From Flavobacteriales bacterium (GTDB taxonomy: Bacteria; Bacteroidota; Bacteroidia; Flavobacteriales_C; GCA-002722245): a DNA stretch of 64,000 bases. The notes beneath the pieces were generated by a model. The model worked only from the letters and a program-made list of their open reading frames with translations. It was not told the origin of the DNA and ran no database searches. The stretch is taken from NCBI GenBank assembly GCA_023251075.1, contig JAHEZM010000006.1, forward strand, positions 87,827 through 151,826, read 5' to 3'. Positions within the stretch are counted from its first letter, which is position 1; each line of letters starts with the position of its first letter. Shown piece by piece: positions 37,101-44,942 of the stretch. The translations under genes and the position numbers were made by a program.

Positions 37101-39786
37101 TCACCGTTACCACATCGAAATTGTAGTTACTGCCTGTTTCCAACGATTCATCGTAGTTATCTGTTTTAGGAGAATGCAATCCAACATAAGTAGAGAAAGG
37201 AGAATAAATAGTTGAGTTTTTATCGATACTAAAATCACCTCCTTCTTCATACACTTTGGTTAAATAAGTGGCGCGCAATTTTCCGGGAGCCGTTTGTCCT
37301 ACATTCAATTTTGTTTTTACGGTAGCCTCTCCTTTTGCATTTAAGTTGGCATCAAAAACCGATTCAGATTCAGAATAATAAGTACGAATAGGAGAATCAA
37401 AAACATAGTTATCGAATTTATCGAAGGTGGTTTTCATTTGATTTACCGATACATTTACTGTTGCTCTTAAATTCTTTGCCACTGCGCCATGCAACCACTT
37501 AGCACTTAATTGAGCGCTATCTTCATTTGCTTTTTGATTGGGTTCGAAATAAATTTTCAAACGATTGGGTTTTACTGTCTCCACTTTCAATCTTTCGGTA
37601 AAAGTGATGTTACCTACTTTAACAATAGCATTGTAATTTCCTGTAGGTGCATCAGAAGATGTTGCTGTTCTGAAATCGAACATTCCATTTACATTTTTTG
37701 ATTTCGTTACCTGATAAATTATTTGTCCGTTAGGGTCATGCAACTCAAATTTCACAGGATGATTGGCAGGCAATTTTTTCATCTTATCTTCCAAAATAAA
37801 ATTGATATACAAAGAATCTCCCGGCCGCCATACACCTCTTTCGCCATATATAAATCCTTTGATTCCTTTTTGCACCACTTCACCTTCCACATCAAATTTG
37901 CTTAATGACAAAGCGTGCCCATCGCCCAATTTTAAATAGCCACGTTGCTTGCCCCATTTGGCCAACATTAAAAATGGTTTTTCTTTCAATTTAATATCTA
38001 ACATACCGGCGGTATCGGTAACACCCATCGCAATTAAATCGTGAGCATAACCAAAATATTCCACCACAGCACCCGACATTGGTTTGGCTGTAATCATATT
38101 GGTTAAGAAGGCATGTGAAGTGTGATCTTCATCCAATTTGTAAATCATTCCAATATCAGAAGCCAGAATATTTCTACATACAGAACTGCTTCTATAGTAG
38201 TATTCATTGCAAGGAGAATAGTTATTGCTGTAATAAGAATACTGTTGGTAATCGCTAAATCCGTAACTATTCCAATTGTATTCATTCCAAGTAGAATCCC
38301 AGCCGGCATTGTAATTATCTTCGTAATAATATTCTTCTTCTCCTTCACCATCCCCACCATCGTTATTTTGCACAACGTTATTACAAGGATATAAAGAATA
38401 GTCTTTAGTGAATTTTAAACAAACACGATAAATAGCTCCGGGTTCAGGAGAAATCCATTTATTCAAATCAATTACGTGAGAATTCCATTGTTTTAAATTC
38501 ATGTTTTTATCGTAATTCAACATCAACTTTTTCTCTGCAACAATTTTTCCAACACGTGTTAATTCATCATCACCATCTAAATTATTGGTTTGTAAAAAAT
38601 GATGAATATTGCTTTCGTAAATCTTAATAATTCTAACATCTACTGCATTCAAATTAATGGCTTCAAAAGGAAAAATCAATCCGTTAGAATTAGGAAGAAT
38701 ACAACCTTTTCCTTTCAATTTAATTTTAGGCGCAGGTTCTTCAAAAAAGACAGCTTGAGAAAAACCCTGATTCATTTTATGTCCTTTGAAATTTTTCACT
38801 CCCGTACTTACATTCAGCATTTTTCTTCCCACGTAACGATTGGGTAAAAACAACTCCACTCTATTTCCGTCGATTTCATAAGTCAAATTATCAATTCCTT
38901 CAATCGTAATAATTCCTTTTAAATTTTGTCCGTAAGCTATAGGATCGCTGAAATGCAATAGCACATGTTGCTCATCATCATTAATCACATTTACATTGGT
39001 AACATTGAAATCACCCAAGGCAGGAATCACAAATTCCTGAGAACCTTTGCTCATACAATTCACCACTTCACCATTCCATGAAACCAAAACTTTTCCTTTT
39101 TGTAATCTGCGGGGAAGACTATCTACATAGAAATAATATTCGTTATCGTTATATGTAGATTCAAAGTGAATAGGCATATCCACTCCATCGTGATTCACTT
39201 TTAAAATTTGTTTCAACACGGTAGTATCTTCAAAATCGGCAGTACTTAATCTTCCTGTTAATTTTTGATATTCTACATCGTAATCATCGTAGGTACGCAA
39301 ACCATAAATATTCACATGAATATTTTGTGGTAAAGTGGCAAATTGAAATTCAAATAATTTGAAATCTCTTTTTACATCCATCAGTTTACCGAGTTTAAAC
39401 TCAACATCGTAAAACTGATTGGAGGGCAGTGGATTTTTAGGAACAAACTCCACTACTCTATTGCTCACCCAACGGGCTTTACCTTCAATTTCCGGTTCGA
39501 AAGAGAAAAGATCTTCCAGTAAATTTGAATCGGGTAAAGAATAATTCCACACAATGGAATCCTGACCGTGAATATTTTTAAAAACCTGTTTTTCATTGAT
39601 CCCATGCGCCAATTCAATTCGAATAGGAGCAACACGCGAAAGCATTCCCGATGTATAACCAGAAATGTACTGCATAAAAGCAGGATTAACCGCTTTTATT
39701 TTTGGTTTAGAATTAAAACATGATTGCATAAGTACTATACCTAGCAAGAGAAGGGTTAAAAGGAAAGCTTTGTTTTTGATTTTCAT
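34162..39786 (-). CDS. Alpha-2-macroglobulin family lipoprotein with thioester
   Basis: A 1874-residue lipoprotein. The lipobox ends at Cys23 (GIVLMQSCFN). MG-type beta domains follow; the MG2 region reads GVWRPGDSLYINFILEDK (about residue 650). The bait-region neighbour MADVIKPESTVNIKVKEKTGRKMTYSLAIVDEGLLDL precedes the A2M domain. The thioester motif HGCIEQTTS has Cys1419 and Gln1422, and the alpha-alpha barrel thioester domain continues with GGFSYWPGE. Bacterial homologues trap proteases in the periplasm, classically beside a PbpC transglycosylase gene, absent here. A Tyr/Asn-rich stretch at residues about 470-535 is unusual. It is a single-gene unit with its own terminator. Confidence 0.93.
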   Translation of the reverse strand: MKIKNKAFLLTLLLLGIVLMQSCFNSKPKIKAVNPAFMQYISGYTSGMLSRVAPIRIELAHGINEKQVFKNIHGQDSIVWNYSLPDSNLLEDLFSFEPEIEGKARWVSNRVVEFVPKNPLPSNQFYDVEFKLGKLMDVKRDFKLFEFQFATLPQNIHVNIYGLRTYDDYDVEYQKLTGRLSTADFEDTTVLKQILKVNHDGVDMPIHFESTYNDNEYYFYVDSLPRRLQKGKVLVSWNGEVVNCMSKGSQEFVIPALGDFNVTNVNVINDDEQHVLLHFSDPIAYGQNLKGIITIEGIDNLTYEIDGNRVELFLPNRYVGRKMLNVSTGVKNFKGHKMNQGFSQAVFFEEPAPKIKLKGKGCILPNSNGLIFPFEAINLNAVDVRIIKIYESNIHHFLQTNNLDGDDELTRVGKIVAEKKLMLNYDKNMNLKQWNSHVIDLNKWISPEPGAIYRVCLKFTKDYSLYPCNNVVQNNDGGDGEGEEEYYYEDNYNAGWDSTWNEYNWNSYGFSDYQQYSYYSNNYSPCNEYYYRSSSVCRNILASDIGMIYKLDEDHTSHAFLTNMITAKPMSGAVVEYFGYAHDLIAMGVTDTAGMLDIKLKEKPFLMLAKWGKQRGYLKLGDGHALSLSKFDVEGEVVQKGIKGFIYGERGVWRPGDSLYINFILEDKMKKLPANHPVKFELHDPNGQIIYQVTKSKNVNGMFDFRTATSSDAPTGNYNAIVKVGNITFTERLKVETVKPNRLKIYFEPNQKANEDSAQLSAKWLHGAVAKNLRATVNVSVNQMKTTFDKFDNYVFDSPIRTYYSESESVFDANLNAKGEATVKTKLNVGQTAPGKLRATYLTKVYEEGGDFSIDKNSTIYSPFSTYVGLHSPKTDNYDESLETGSNYNFDVVTVNDKGDLVNAEKLVVKVYKIQWRWWYEHNEEELTNYISRYGSISMKDTVLATKNGHANFNFRINYPDYGRYLITLTDAKGNHQTGKVVYIDWPYWRRGNRSGSENATMLNFSCDKDKYVKGEKVKLSFPSSAEGRALVSVETRTKVVKKFWIDTQKGETVYEFATTADMSPNAYVHVTLVQPHANTINDLPIRLYGVVPITVDDPLTHLYPEIVMADVIKPESTVNIKVKEKTGRKMTYSLAIVDEGLLDLTRFKTPQPWNTFYAKEALGVKTWDMYDYVIGAYAGKLDKLLSVGGDGDLLNGKDAKANRFKPMVKFIGPFTVEVGKEKSHTIKMPNYVGSVRVMVVAENEGAYGSAEKSVPVKKPLMVLATLPRVLGPTEQVQLPVNIFAMDNFIKDVKVEVEVNGLLVIDGAKSQSIHFNEIGDEVLNFKLNVAAKVGVAKVKIIATSGKEVSTQEMEIDVRTPNPKVVDGTEVILEPGKEYNANVNFIGIEGTNHATIELSSVPPIAMEKRMQYLIQYPHGCIEQTTSSVFPQLFLTNLMDVKESQKKQIADNIKAGLKRLQLFQTSNGGFSYWPGENVDSEWGSNYAGHFMIEAEKLGYSLPQNMKSNWVKYQQQTAKYWFPNNGNYSHPHGNESNQLIQAYRLFVLAVSGNAELGAMNRLREEASLCASAKWRLAAAYQLVGQKEVATKLITGLPTIVTNYKELSYSYGSSYRDQSMILETMSLMGNHVTAAILAKDVAKMLSGDNWLSTQETAYGLLSIAVFSGISSETSAISYTYQLNNGEVKNMSTGKCLSQVKFNDIDIVKKGVVKVKNTSAKTLYLKVIVEGVPLVGDKTASAKDLAMKIVYKDMNGVEIQPTKIAQGTDFVAEVTITNPGNKGMYEEMALNQIFPSGWEIHNARLFGDNSSNAARYQDIRDDRVYSYYELRVKESKTFTIQLNATYLGRFYLPTVYTEAMYDNLINARIPGSWVEVVKE

Positions 39787-40020
39787 ACAACATTGAGTTT
39801 ATAGCCCAAAAGTGCAGGCATTTCCTTCTTATATATAAGGTGTTCTATTTAGCGTTAGTTATTTTTTATTAAGCGTTGACTTTTAACCTTTTTTTGATTT
39901 CAAATACTAAAAGGATTTTTTTTGTCGTTCGTCTGCTTAAATAAGTCGTTCACATATTTTATTTCCAACCAATAAATTATAGTTCTATATTAATAGAACC
40001 CAAAACTTAAAATCTAAACT
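39787..40020. other. Upstream region of the macroglobulin gene and of the mini-ORF
   Basis: The 234 bases between the divergent starts at 39786 and 40021 should contain both promoters. I could not identify a convincing TTG/TAnnTTTG pair for either. GTTCTAT...ATAGAAC near 39979-39997 is a short imperfect inverted repeat. Confidence 0.4.
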
Positions 40021-40077
40021 ATGAGAACACTGTTCGTTTTAGTGATTTTATTTTTGACTTACATCTTTAAGCAATAG
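40021..40077 (+). CDS. Possible 18-residue hydrophobic peptide
   Basis: ATG at 40021 opens an 18-codon frame, MRTLFVLVILFLTYIFKQ, ending TAG. The middle is a single short membrane-spanning stretch flanked by Arg and Lys. A strong terminator follows 30 bases later, so the unit looks like a transcript of roughly 110 bases that either encodes this peptide or works as RNA. There is no proof of translation and no clear promoter. It is too short for any family assignment. Confidence 0.35.
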   Translation: MRTLFVLVILFLTYIFKQ

Positions 40078-40104
40078 CAGAAGTAAGCAAAATTAACCTA
40101 GTAG

Positions 40105-40138
40105 CATCCGGTCGCAGAAGTGGCCGGATGTTTTTTTT
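40105..40138 (+). terminator. Intrinsic terminator after the mini-ORF
   Basis: CATCCGGTC (40105-40113) pairs with GGCCGGATG (40122-40130) with one G-T pair, followed by eight T. No annotated plus-strand gene other than the 18-codon frame precedes it; the nearest upstream gene reads away. Confidence 0.85.
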
Positions 40139-40171
40139 ATGACTCTTTATTTATTTTACCACTAATATAAC

Positions 40172-40368
40172 TTTAACCACAGAGACACAGAGTTTCACAA
40201 AGAATTTATTCTGAACACAGAGACACTTTGTTTTAATTGAGCTCACGAGAGTGTAATACTCGAAAAAAATGTGTTGTTTTAAGTCCTGCTCTCTGTGAAC
40301 TCTGGAAAACAAAGTGTCTCTGTGTTCAGAATAAATTCTTTGTGAAACTCTGTGTCTCTGTGGTTAAA
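40172..40368. repeat. Perfect 63-bp inverted repeat element
   Basis: Bases 40172-40234 are the exact reverse complement of 40306-40368, with a 71-base spacer. The outer sequence TTAACCACAGAGACACAGAG is a motif I associate with dispersed palindromic repeats in this phylum. No transposase is present; the spacer carries no credible ORF. The arms could extrude as a cruciform or fold as a long RNA hairpin. Confidence 0.93.
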
Positions 40369-40457
40369 ACATTTGACTTTATTAGATTATATTTTTCCAC
40401 CAAATATCCCTTCAAAAATGTATTTTTATGAAAATTTAGAAATCAAATCATTTTGTT

Positions 40458-40904
40458 ATGACTTTAGAAGAAAAAATCAATGCTGATATTAAAACAGCAA
40501 TGTTGGCTAAAGAAGCTAAAAAACTGGAAGCTCTTCGCGCAGTAAAATCGGCTATTTTATTATTGAAAACTTCAGCCGAAGGTCACACCACAGAAAGTGA
40601 AACCAAAGCACTTCAAAAAATGGTGAAACAAAGAAAAGAAACTGCTGAATTATATATCACTCAAAACAGAGCCGATTTAGCGGTAGATGAAACCTTCCAA
40701 GCCAATATCATTGAAGCCTATTTACCGAAACAAATGAGTGAAGATGAAATTAAAGCTGAATTAACTGCTATCATCGCACAAGTAGGTGCATCTTCTCCTG
40801 CCGATATGGGCAAAGTAATGGGGGTTGCTACCAAAGCTATGGCGGGCAAAGCCGATGGTAAATTAATTTCATCAATGGTTAAAGAAATGCTTTCAAATAA
40901 ATAA
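40458..40904 (+). CDS. GatB/YqeY domain protein
   Basis: A 148-residue cytoplasmic protein, all helical. Start LEEKINADIKTAMLAKEAKKLEALRAVKSAIL and the end ADMGKVMGVATKAMAGKADGKLISSMVKEML are the YqeY pattern; the C-terminal part corresponds to the tRNA-binding tail domain of amidotransferase GatB. Free-standing YqeY proteins have no agreed role but are thought to assist tRNA-dependent amidation. Two bases separate it from the DUF2461 gene, so the two are co-transcribed. Confidence 0.9.
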   Translation: MTLEEKINADIKTAMLAKEAKKLEALRAVKSAILLLKTSAEGHTTESETKALQKMVKQRKETAELYITQNRADLAVDETFQANIIEAYLPKQMSEDEIKAELTAIIAQVGASSPADMGKVMGVATKAMAGKADGKLISSMVKEMLSNK

Positions 40905-40906
40905 TC

Positions 40907-41590
40907 ATGATTACTAAATCAAATTTCACTTTTCTTAAAGCTCTGGCTAAAAACAACGATCGCGATTGGTTTATGGCCAATAAAAAAACTTATGAAGCTG
41001 AACATGATTCAGTGATTTCTTTTGCCGATGAACTTTTAGCATTGATGAATAAACACGATAACATTGAAAATGAATCGGGTAAAAAATCAGTAATGAGAAT
41101 TTACCGCGATGTTCGGTTTTCTAAAGATAAATCACCTTACAAATCGCACTGGGGCATTCATTTCAAAAGAGCTACCAAACAATTGCGCGGTGGATATTAT
41201 TTGCACATTGAACCTGGAAATACTTTTGTGGGTGGTGGTTTTTGGGGACCGGAACCTGGCGATCTTAAATTAATGCGAGAAGGAATTTCAGCCGATGAAA
41301 AATCATTCAGAAAAATATTAAATTCTAAATCTTTTAAAGATCATTTCGGTAAAAACGGTGTGCATGGCGAAGCGCTGAAATCTGTTCCAAAAGGATTCAG
41401 TAACGATGACCCTGCTGCCGATTTAATTAAATTGAAACAGTTTTTAATCACCGAACAATTTAGCGATGCGGAAGCTTTAAGTGCTGATTTTACCAAAAAA
41501 GTAAATGACTCTTTTAAAGCCATGCGCCCCTTTCTTGATTTTATGAGTTATGCTTTAACACACGATAGTAACGGAATTCCATTGTATTAA
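40907..41590 (+). CDS. DUF2461 domain protein
   Basis: A 227-residue soluble protein. It has the family's landmarks: opening FLKALAKNNDRDWFMANKKTYE, MRIYRDVRFSKDKSPYKSHWGIHF, and GGYYLHIEPGNTFVGGGFWGPEP. Function is unknown; the fold is often found in Bacteroidota and plants. It sits between yqeY and rlmF in one transcription unit with gaps of 2 and 8 bases. Confidence 0.92.
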   Translation: MITKSNFTFLKALAKNNDRDWFMANKKTYEAEHDSVISFADELLALMNKHDNIENESGKKSVMRIYRDVRFSKDKSPYKSHWGIHFKRATKQLRGGYYLHIEPGNTFVGGGFWGPEPGDLKLMREGISADEKSFRKILNSKSFKDHFGKNGVHGEALKSVPKGFSNDDPAADLIKLKQFLITEQFSDAEALSADFTKKVNDSFKAMRPFLDFMSYALTHDSNGIPLY

Positions 41591-41598
41591 GTCTATTC

Positions 41599-42564
41599 AT
41601 GAAGTCTGAAAAAAAAGAACACCCCAAAGAAAAATCGAAAATTCACCCACGCAATAAACATCGTGAGCGTTACGATTTCAAAAAATTAATTGTAGCATCT
41701 AAGGAACTTCAGGCTTTTGTAAAACTGAATGAATATGGTGATGAATCAATCGATTTTTTTAACCCCGATGCAGTAAAAGCCCTCAACAAAGCTTTATTAA
41801 AGTATTTTTACAGAATCAACTATTGGGATATTCCACAAAACTATTTGTGTCCGCCCATACCCGGCAGAGCCGATTATATTCATCACATTTCCGATTTACT
41901 CGCCTCTATCAACAACAATAAAATTCCTACGGGAGAAAAAATAAAAGTGATCGATATTGGTGTAGGTGCAAACTGTGTTTACCCTATTATTGGTACCACA
42001 GAATACGGTTGGAAATTTGTGGGTAGCGAAATTGATAAAGTGGCCTTGGAATCGGCACAAAAAATTGTACAAGAAAATCCATCACTTCAAGGAAAAATAC
42101 AATTGCGCTGGCAAACTCACGACAAGAAAAATTTTGGTGGAATTATTGAAAAAGGTGAATACTTCGATTTATCTATTTGTAACCCACCTTTCCATGCCTC
42201 AGCACAAGAAGCACAAGCAGGAACTATTCGAAAACTATCGAGTTTGAAAAAACAGAGAGTAACTAAAGTAGAACAAAATTTTGGCGGACAAAGCAATGAG
42301 TTGTGGTGTGTAGGTGGCGAAAGACGATTTGTAGAAAATATGATTCGAGAAAGCCGTCAATTCGGTAGTCACGTACTCTGGTTCTCTGCCATCATCTCCA
42401 AATCGGCTCATTTGCAAGAAATATACGATTGCCTGAAAATTGCTGAAGTAGCAGAACACAGAACTATTGAAATGGGACAAGGACAAAAAGTGAGTAGAAT
42501 AGTTGCCTGGACTTTCCACAATGCTGCCGATCAGAAAAAATGGGCAGAAAAATATTGGAAATAA
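41599..42564 (+). CDS. rlmF: 23S rRNA (adenine-1618-N6)-methyltransferase
   Basis: A 321-residue SAM-dependent methyltransferase that modifies A1618 of 23S rRNA. The N-terminal segment HPRNKHRERYDFKKLI and FNPDAVKALNKALL are typical of RlmF. The SAM loop is VIDIGVGANCVYPIIG and the catalytic N6-adenine motif is NPPF in LSICNPPFHASAQEA. GERRFVENMIRES is a further family signature. It closes the yqeY-DUF2461-rlmF unit. Confidence 0.95.
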   Translation: MKSEKKEHPKEKSKIHPRNKHRERYDFKKLIVASKELQAFVKLNEYGDESIDFFNPDAVKALNKALLKYFYRINYWDIPQNYLCPPIPGRADYIHHISDLLASINNNKIPTGEKIKVIDIGVGANCVYPIIGTTEYGWKFVGSEIDKVALESAQKIVQENPSLQGKIQLRWQTHDKKNFGGIIEKGEYFDLSICNPPFHASAQEAQAGTIRKLSSLKKQRVTKVEQNFGGQSNELWCVGGERRFVENMIRESRQFGSHVLWFSAIISKSAHLQEIYDCLKIAEVAEHRTIEMGQGQKVSRIVAWTFHNAADQKKWAEKYWK

Positions 42565-42866
42565 TTTTTTTTAATAAATATCTTTCTTTCGGAAATACAC
42601 TTCAGGGAGCGACTTCCCTCTTAGAGAAGAGGGGTGGGTAAAGGCATGTGAAATGGGAGGGAGATGGATTGTTGTGATTAATAGTGACTGTAATAAAATC
42701 CATCTCCCTGCCCACACACTCGCAAAATCGCACCCCTCTTCTCTAAGAGGGAAAACACACCCTGATAAGCATAAATTAATAGAAGCTCATTGTATATTTT
42801 CTTTCAATTGAAGTAAAATAAAATGACATTTAGATTCATTATCTTCAACAAAAATTAAGATATCCT
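42565..42866. other. Intergenic region containing a palindromic element
   Basis: The 302-base gap between rlmF and the DUF3817 gene is mostly the nested inverted repeat listed separately. The remainder is AT-rich and should hold the promoter of the next unit; TATATTTT near 42793 is a weak -7 box candidate. Confidence 0.5.
42603..42764. repeat. Nested palindromic repeat
   Basis: The outer arms CAGGGAGCGACTTCCCTCTT (from 42603) and its partner ending at 42764 are imperfect but continue into well-paired sequence: TTAGAGAAGAGGGGTG against CACCCCTCTTCTCTAA. An inner stem GGGAGATGGATT / AATCCATCTCCC encloses about 30 bases. It resembles a miniature inverted-repeat element and is unrelated to the other repeats in the window. 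Confidence 0.85.
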
Positions 42867-43148
42867 ATGCATTTTAAAATACTCCGCTTGCTTGCTATCC
42901 TGGAAGGTATTAGCACCCTTGTATTGTTTGGCTACAGCATGCCAATGAAATACATCTATAGCGACCTCACTACTCTTCGTCCGGTGGGAATGATTCACGG
43001 AATATTATTTATTGCCTACTGTATTTGGGTAATTATCGTAGCTCGCGAATCAAAATGGAAATCATCAAAAACTTTTTGGGCATTATTTGCTTCACTATTT
43101 CCCTTAGGAACTTTTGTTGCCGATTATAAATTATTTAGAACTCAATAA
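42867..43148 (+). CDS. DUF3817 family membrane protein
   Basis: A 93-residue integral membrane protein with three hydrophobic segments. The features RLLAILEGISTLVLFGYSMPMKY at the start and GMIHGILFIAYCIWVII in the middle (conserved His in a helix) are the DUF3817 / YdzA-like pattern, and PLGTFVADYKLF is its usual ending. No function is known. Its stop is one base before the thioesterase ATG. Confidence 0.88.
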   Translation: MHFKILRLLAILEGISTLVLFGYSMPMKYIYSDLTTLRPVGMIHGILFIAYCIWVIIVARESKWKSSKTFWALFASLFPLGTFVADYKLFRTQ

Positions 43149-43149
43149 C

Positions 43150-43695
43150 ATGGAAAAAACATTTAAAACAATTCAGGAATCTGAGGTTTTGTTTTCTGAA
43201 TTAATGCTTCCATCCAACTCCAATTTCAGCGGAAAAATTCATGGAGGCTATATTTTATCTTTAATGGATAAAATTGCTTTTGCTTGTGCTGCCAAACACT
43301 CTTCACGCTATTGTGTTACGGCTTCTGTTGATACGGTTGATTTTTTAAATGCTATAGGCGTAGGTGAACTGGTGAGTATGAAAGCAAGCATCAATTATGT
43401 TGGCAAAAGCTCGATGGTGATTGGTATTCGTGTAGAATCAGAAAACATCAGAACAGGAGAAAAAAAACATTGTAATTCTTCTTACTTTACTATGGTGGCT
43501 AAAGATGATGAAGGAAATACTACCGCTGTGCCCGGATTAATTTTAAAAAACATTACCGAAAAAAGAAGGTTTATAAAATCTCTATACAGAATTCAAGAAA
43601 GAAAAAACAGAACGAAAGAATTTAAATCAACCAATTTCGATATATCTAACTACCTCGATGATTTAAACAATCAAAATATTTTATTGCCTGAATAA
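43150..43695 (+). CDS. Acyl-CoA thioesterase (hotdog, ACOT type)
   Basis: A 181-residue thioesterase. ATG at 43150 lies one base after the preceding stop; the open frame extends upstream to 43114 inside the DUF3817 gene but that start is not used. The motif NFSGKIHGGYILSLMDKIAFACAAKHS places the catalytic Asp in the first hotdog helix, and VTASVDTVDFLNAIGVGEL follows, as in YciA-like enzymes. The Lys/Arg-rich C-terminal extension (about 45 residues) is common in Bacteroidota members. It would hydrolyse medium- to long-chain acyl-CoA. Confidence 0.9.
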   Translation: MEKTFKTIQESEVLFSELMLPSNSNFSGKIHGGYILSLMDKIAFACAAKHSSRYCVTASVDTVDFLNAIGVGELVSMKASINYVGKSSMVIGIRVESENIRTGEKKHCNSSYFTMVAKDDEGNTTAVPGLILKNITEKRRFIKSLYRIQERKNRTKEFKSTNFDISNYLDDLNNQNILLPE

Positions 43696-43696
43696 C

Positions 43697-44824
43697 ATGA
43701 CATTCGAATCTTTAGGAATTTCTTCATACTTATTAAAAGCTTTAGCTCATCAAAACTATACTGAGCCCTACCCTATTCAACAACAAGCTATACCTGCTAT
43801 CTTAAAAAGAAAAGATGTATTGGGTATTGCGCAAACCGGTTCGGGAAAAACAGCGGCTTACGCCTTACCCATTTTGATGAATTTGCAAAAAAAAGAATTA
43901 TCAAAAAACCGCTTTGTTGATGTTTTAGTTTTAGTACCCACCAGAGAATTGGCCTCGCAAGTACGTGAAGTTTTTTACTCATTTAGTTTAGCTCTTCCTG
44001 AAAGAATAAAAACCCTGGCGGTGTATGGTGGTGTTTCCATTAACCCGCAAATGATGGCTTTGCAAGGGGTAAATATTTTAATTGCCACTCCGGGCCGACT
44101 CATAGAATTGATAGAATGCAATGCAGTGAAGTTATCGGCTATCGATACTTTAGTATTGGATGAAGCCGACAAAATGTTGGATCTCGGGTTTCAGGAAGAA
44201 GTAAATAAAATATTAAAGTTACTTCCCACAAAACGACAAAATCTATTATTCTCTGCAACACTGAGTGAAAATGTAAATGAAATCAATCAAATGATTTTAC
44301 ATGAACCACTGGTGATTAAAATTGAAGAAGAAAAAGAAAACATTGATCTCATTACCCAAACAGCTTACTTAATTTCGAACGATAAAAAAGGTCCGTTTTT
44401 ACGACAACTTATTATCACCCGTGAAATGAAACAAGTATTGGTTTTTTGTTCCTCTACCTATAAAGCCGATAATGTTTGCGACAAATTGCGCAAAAACGGA
44501 ATCACTGCACAGGCCATACACAGCGGTAAAAGTCAGGGAGCCCGAACAGAAGCCTTAAAACAATTTAAAGGAGGATCGATTACCGTTTTGGTTGCTACCG
44601 ATTTAATTGCGCGAGGAATCGACATTAAATTTTTGCCCTTTGTAATCAATTACGAATTGCCTCGCTCCCCCAAAGATTATGTGCATAGAATAGGAAGAAC
44701 CGGACGAGCAGAATCACCCGGTGAAGCCATCACTTTTGTAGCTCCTGAAGACGAACATCATTTCAAAATCATTCAAAAGAAAATGGGGAAAACAGTAACG
44801 ATGTTGAATCCCAAAAACATCTAA
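43697..44824 (+). CDS. DEAD-box RNA helicase (RhlE-like)
   Basis: A 375-residue RNA helicase core. Motifs in order: Q region PYPIQQQAIPAIL, I AQTGSGKTAAYALP, Ia PTRELASQV, II VLDEADKMLDLGF, III SATLS, and VI HRIGRTGRAES. It ends soon after the second RecA domain (TMLNPKNI), without the basic C-terminal tail usual in RhlE or DbpA. It is tightly linked to the two preceding genes (one-base gap) and probably helps ribosome or mRNA maturation. Confidence 0.94.
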   Translation: MTFESLGISSYLLKALAHQNYTEPYPIQQQAIPAILKRKDVLGIAQTGSGKTAAYALPILMNLQKKELSKNRFVDVLVLVPTRELASQVREVFYSFSLALPERIKTLAVYGGVSINPQMMALQGVNILIATPGRLIELIECNAVKLSAIDTLVLDEADKMLDLGFQEEVNKILKLLPTKRQNLLFSATLSENVNEINQMILHEPLVIKIEEEKENIDLITQTAYLISNDKKGPFLRQLIITREMKQVLVFCSSTYKADNVCDKLRKNGITAQAIHSGKSQGARTEALKQFKGGSITVLVATDLIARGIDIKFLPFVINYELPRSPKDYVHRIGRTGRAESPGEAITFVAPEDEHHFKIIQKKMGKTVTMLNPKNI

Positions 44825-44942
44825 ACCCTGCGTATTTTCCGGAAGTCAGTGTTTTGTCAGTTGCTATTAATGAAATACATATAAAGCAATCTTTTATTCA
44901 CTACCTATTTTACATATATTCACAGCAAATAAAATTATTTCT

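Noticed and set aside
38145..38394. Open frames in both other directions over the macroglobulin insert
   Set aside because: They are by-products of the Tyr/Asn-rich codon composition of the real gene on the minus strand.
40237..40431. 64-codon open frame across the spacer and right arm of the large inverted repeat
   Set aside because: It runs through the palindrome, has biased Cys/Lys/Phe composition and no recognisable start context or homology pattern.
42603..42764. Insertion sequence
   Set aside because: No transposase frame lies inside; at most a non-autonomous element.
43114..43149. Upstream extension of the thioesterase gene
   Set aside because: It overlaps the DUF3817 coding end; the ATG at 43150 follows that stop by one base and starts the conserved part.
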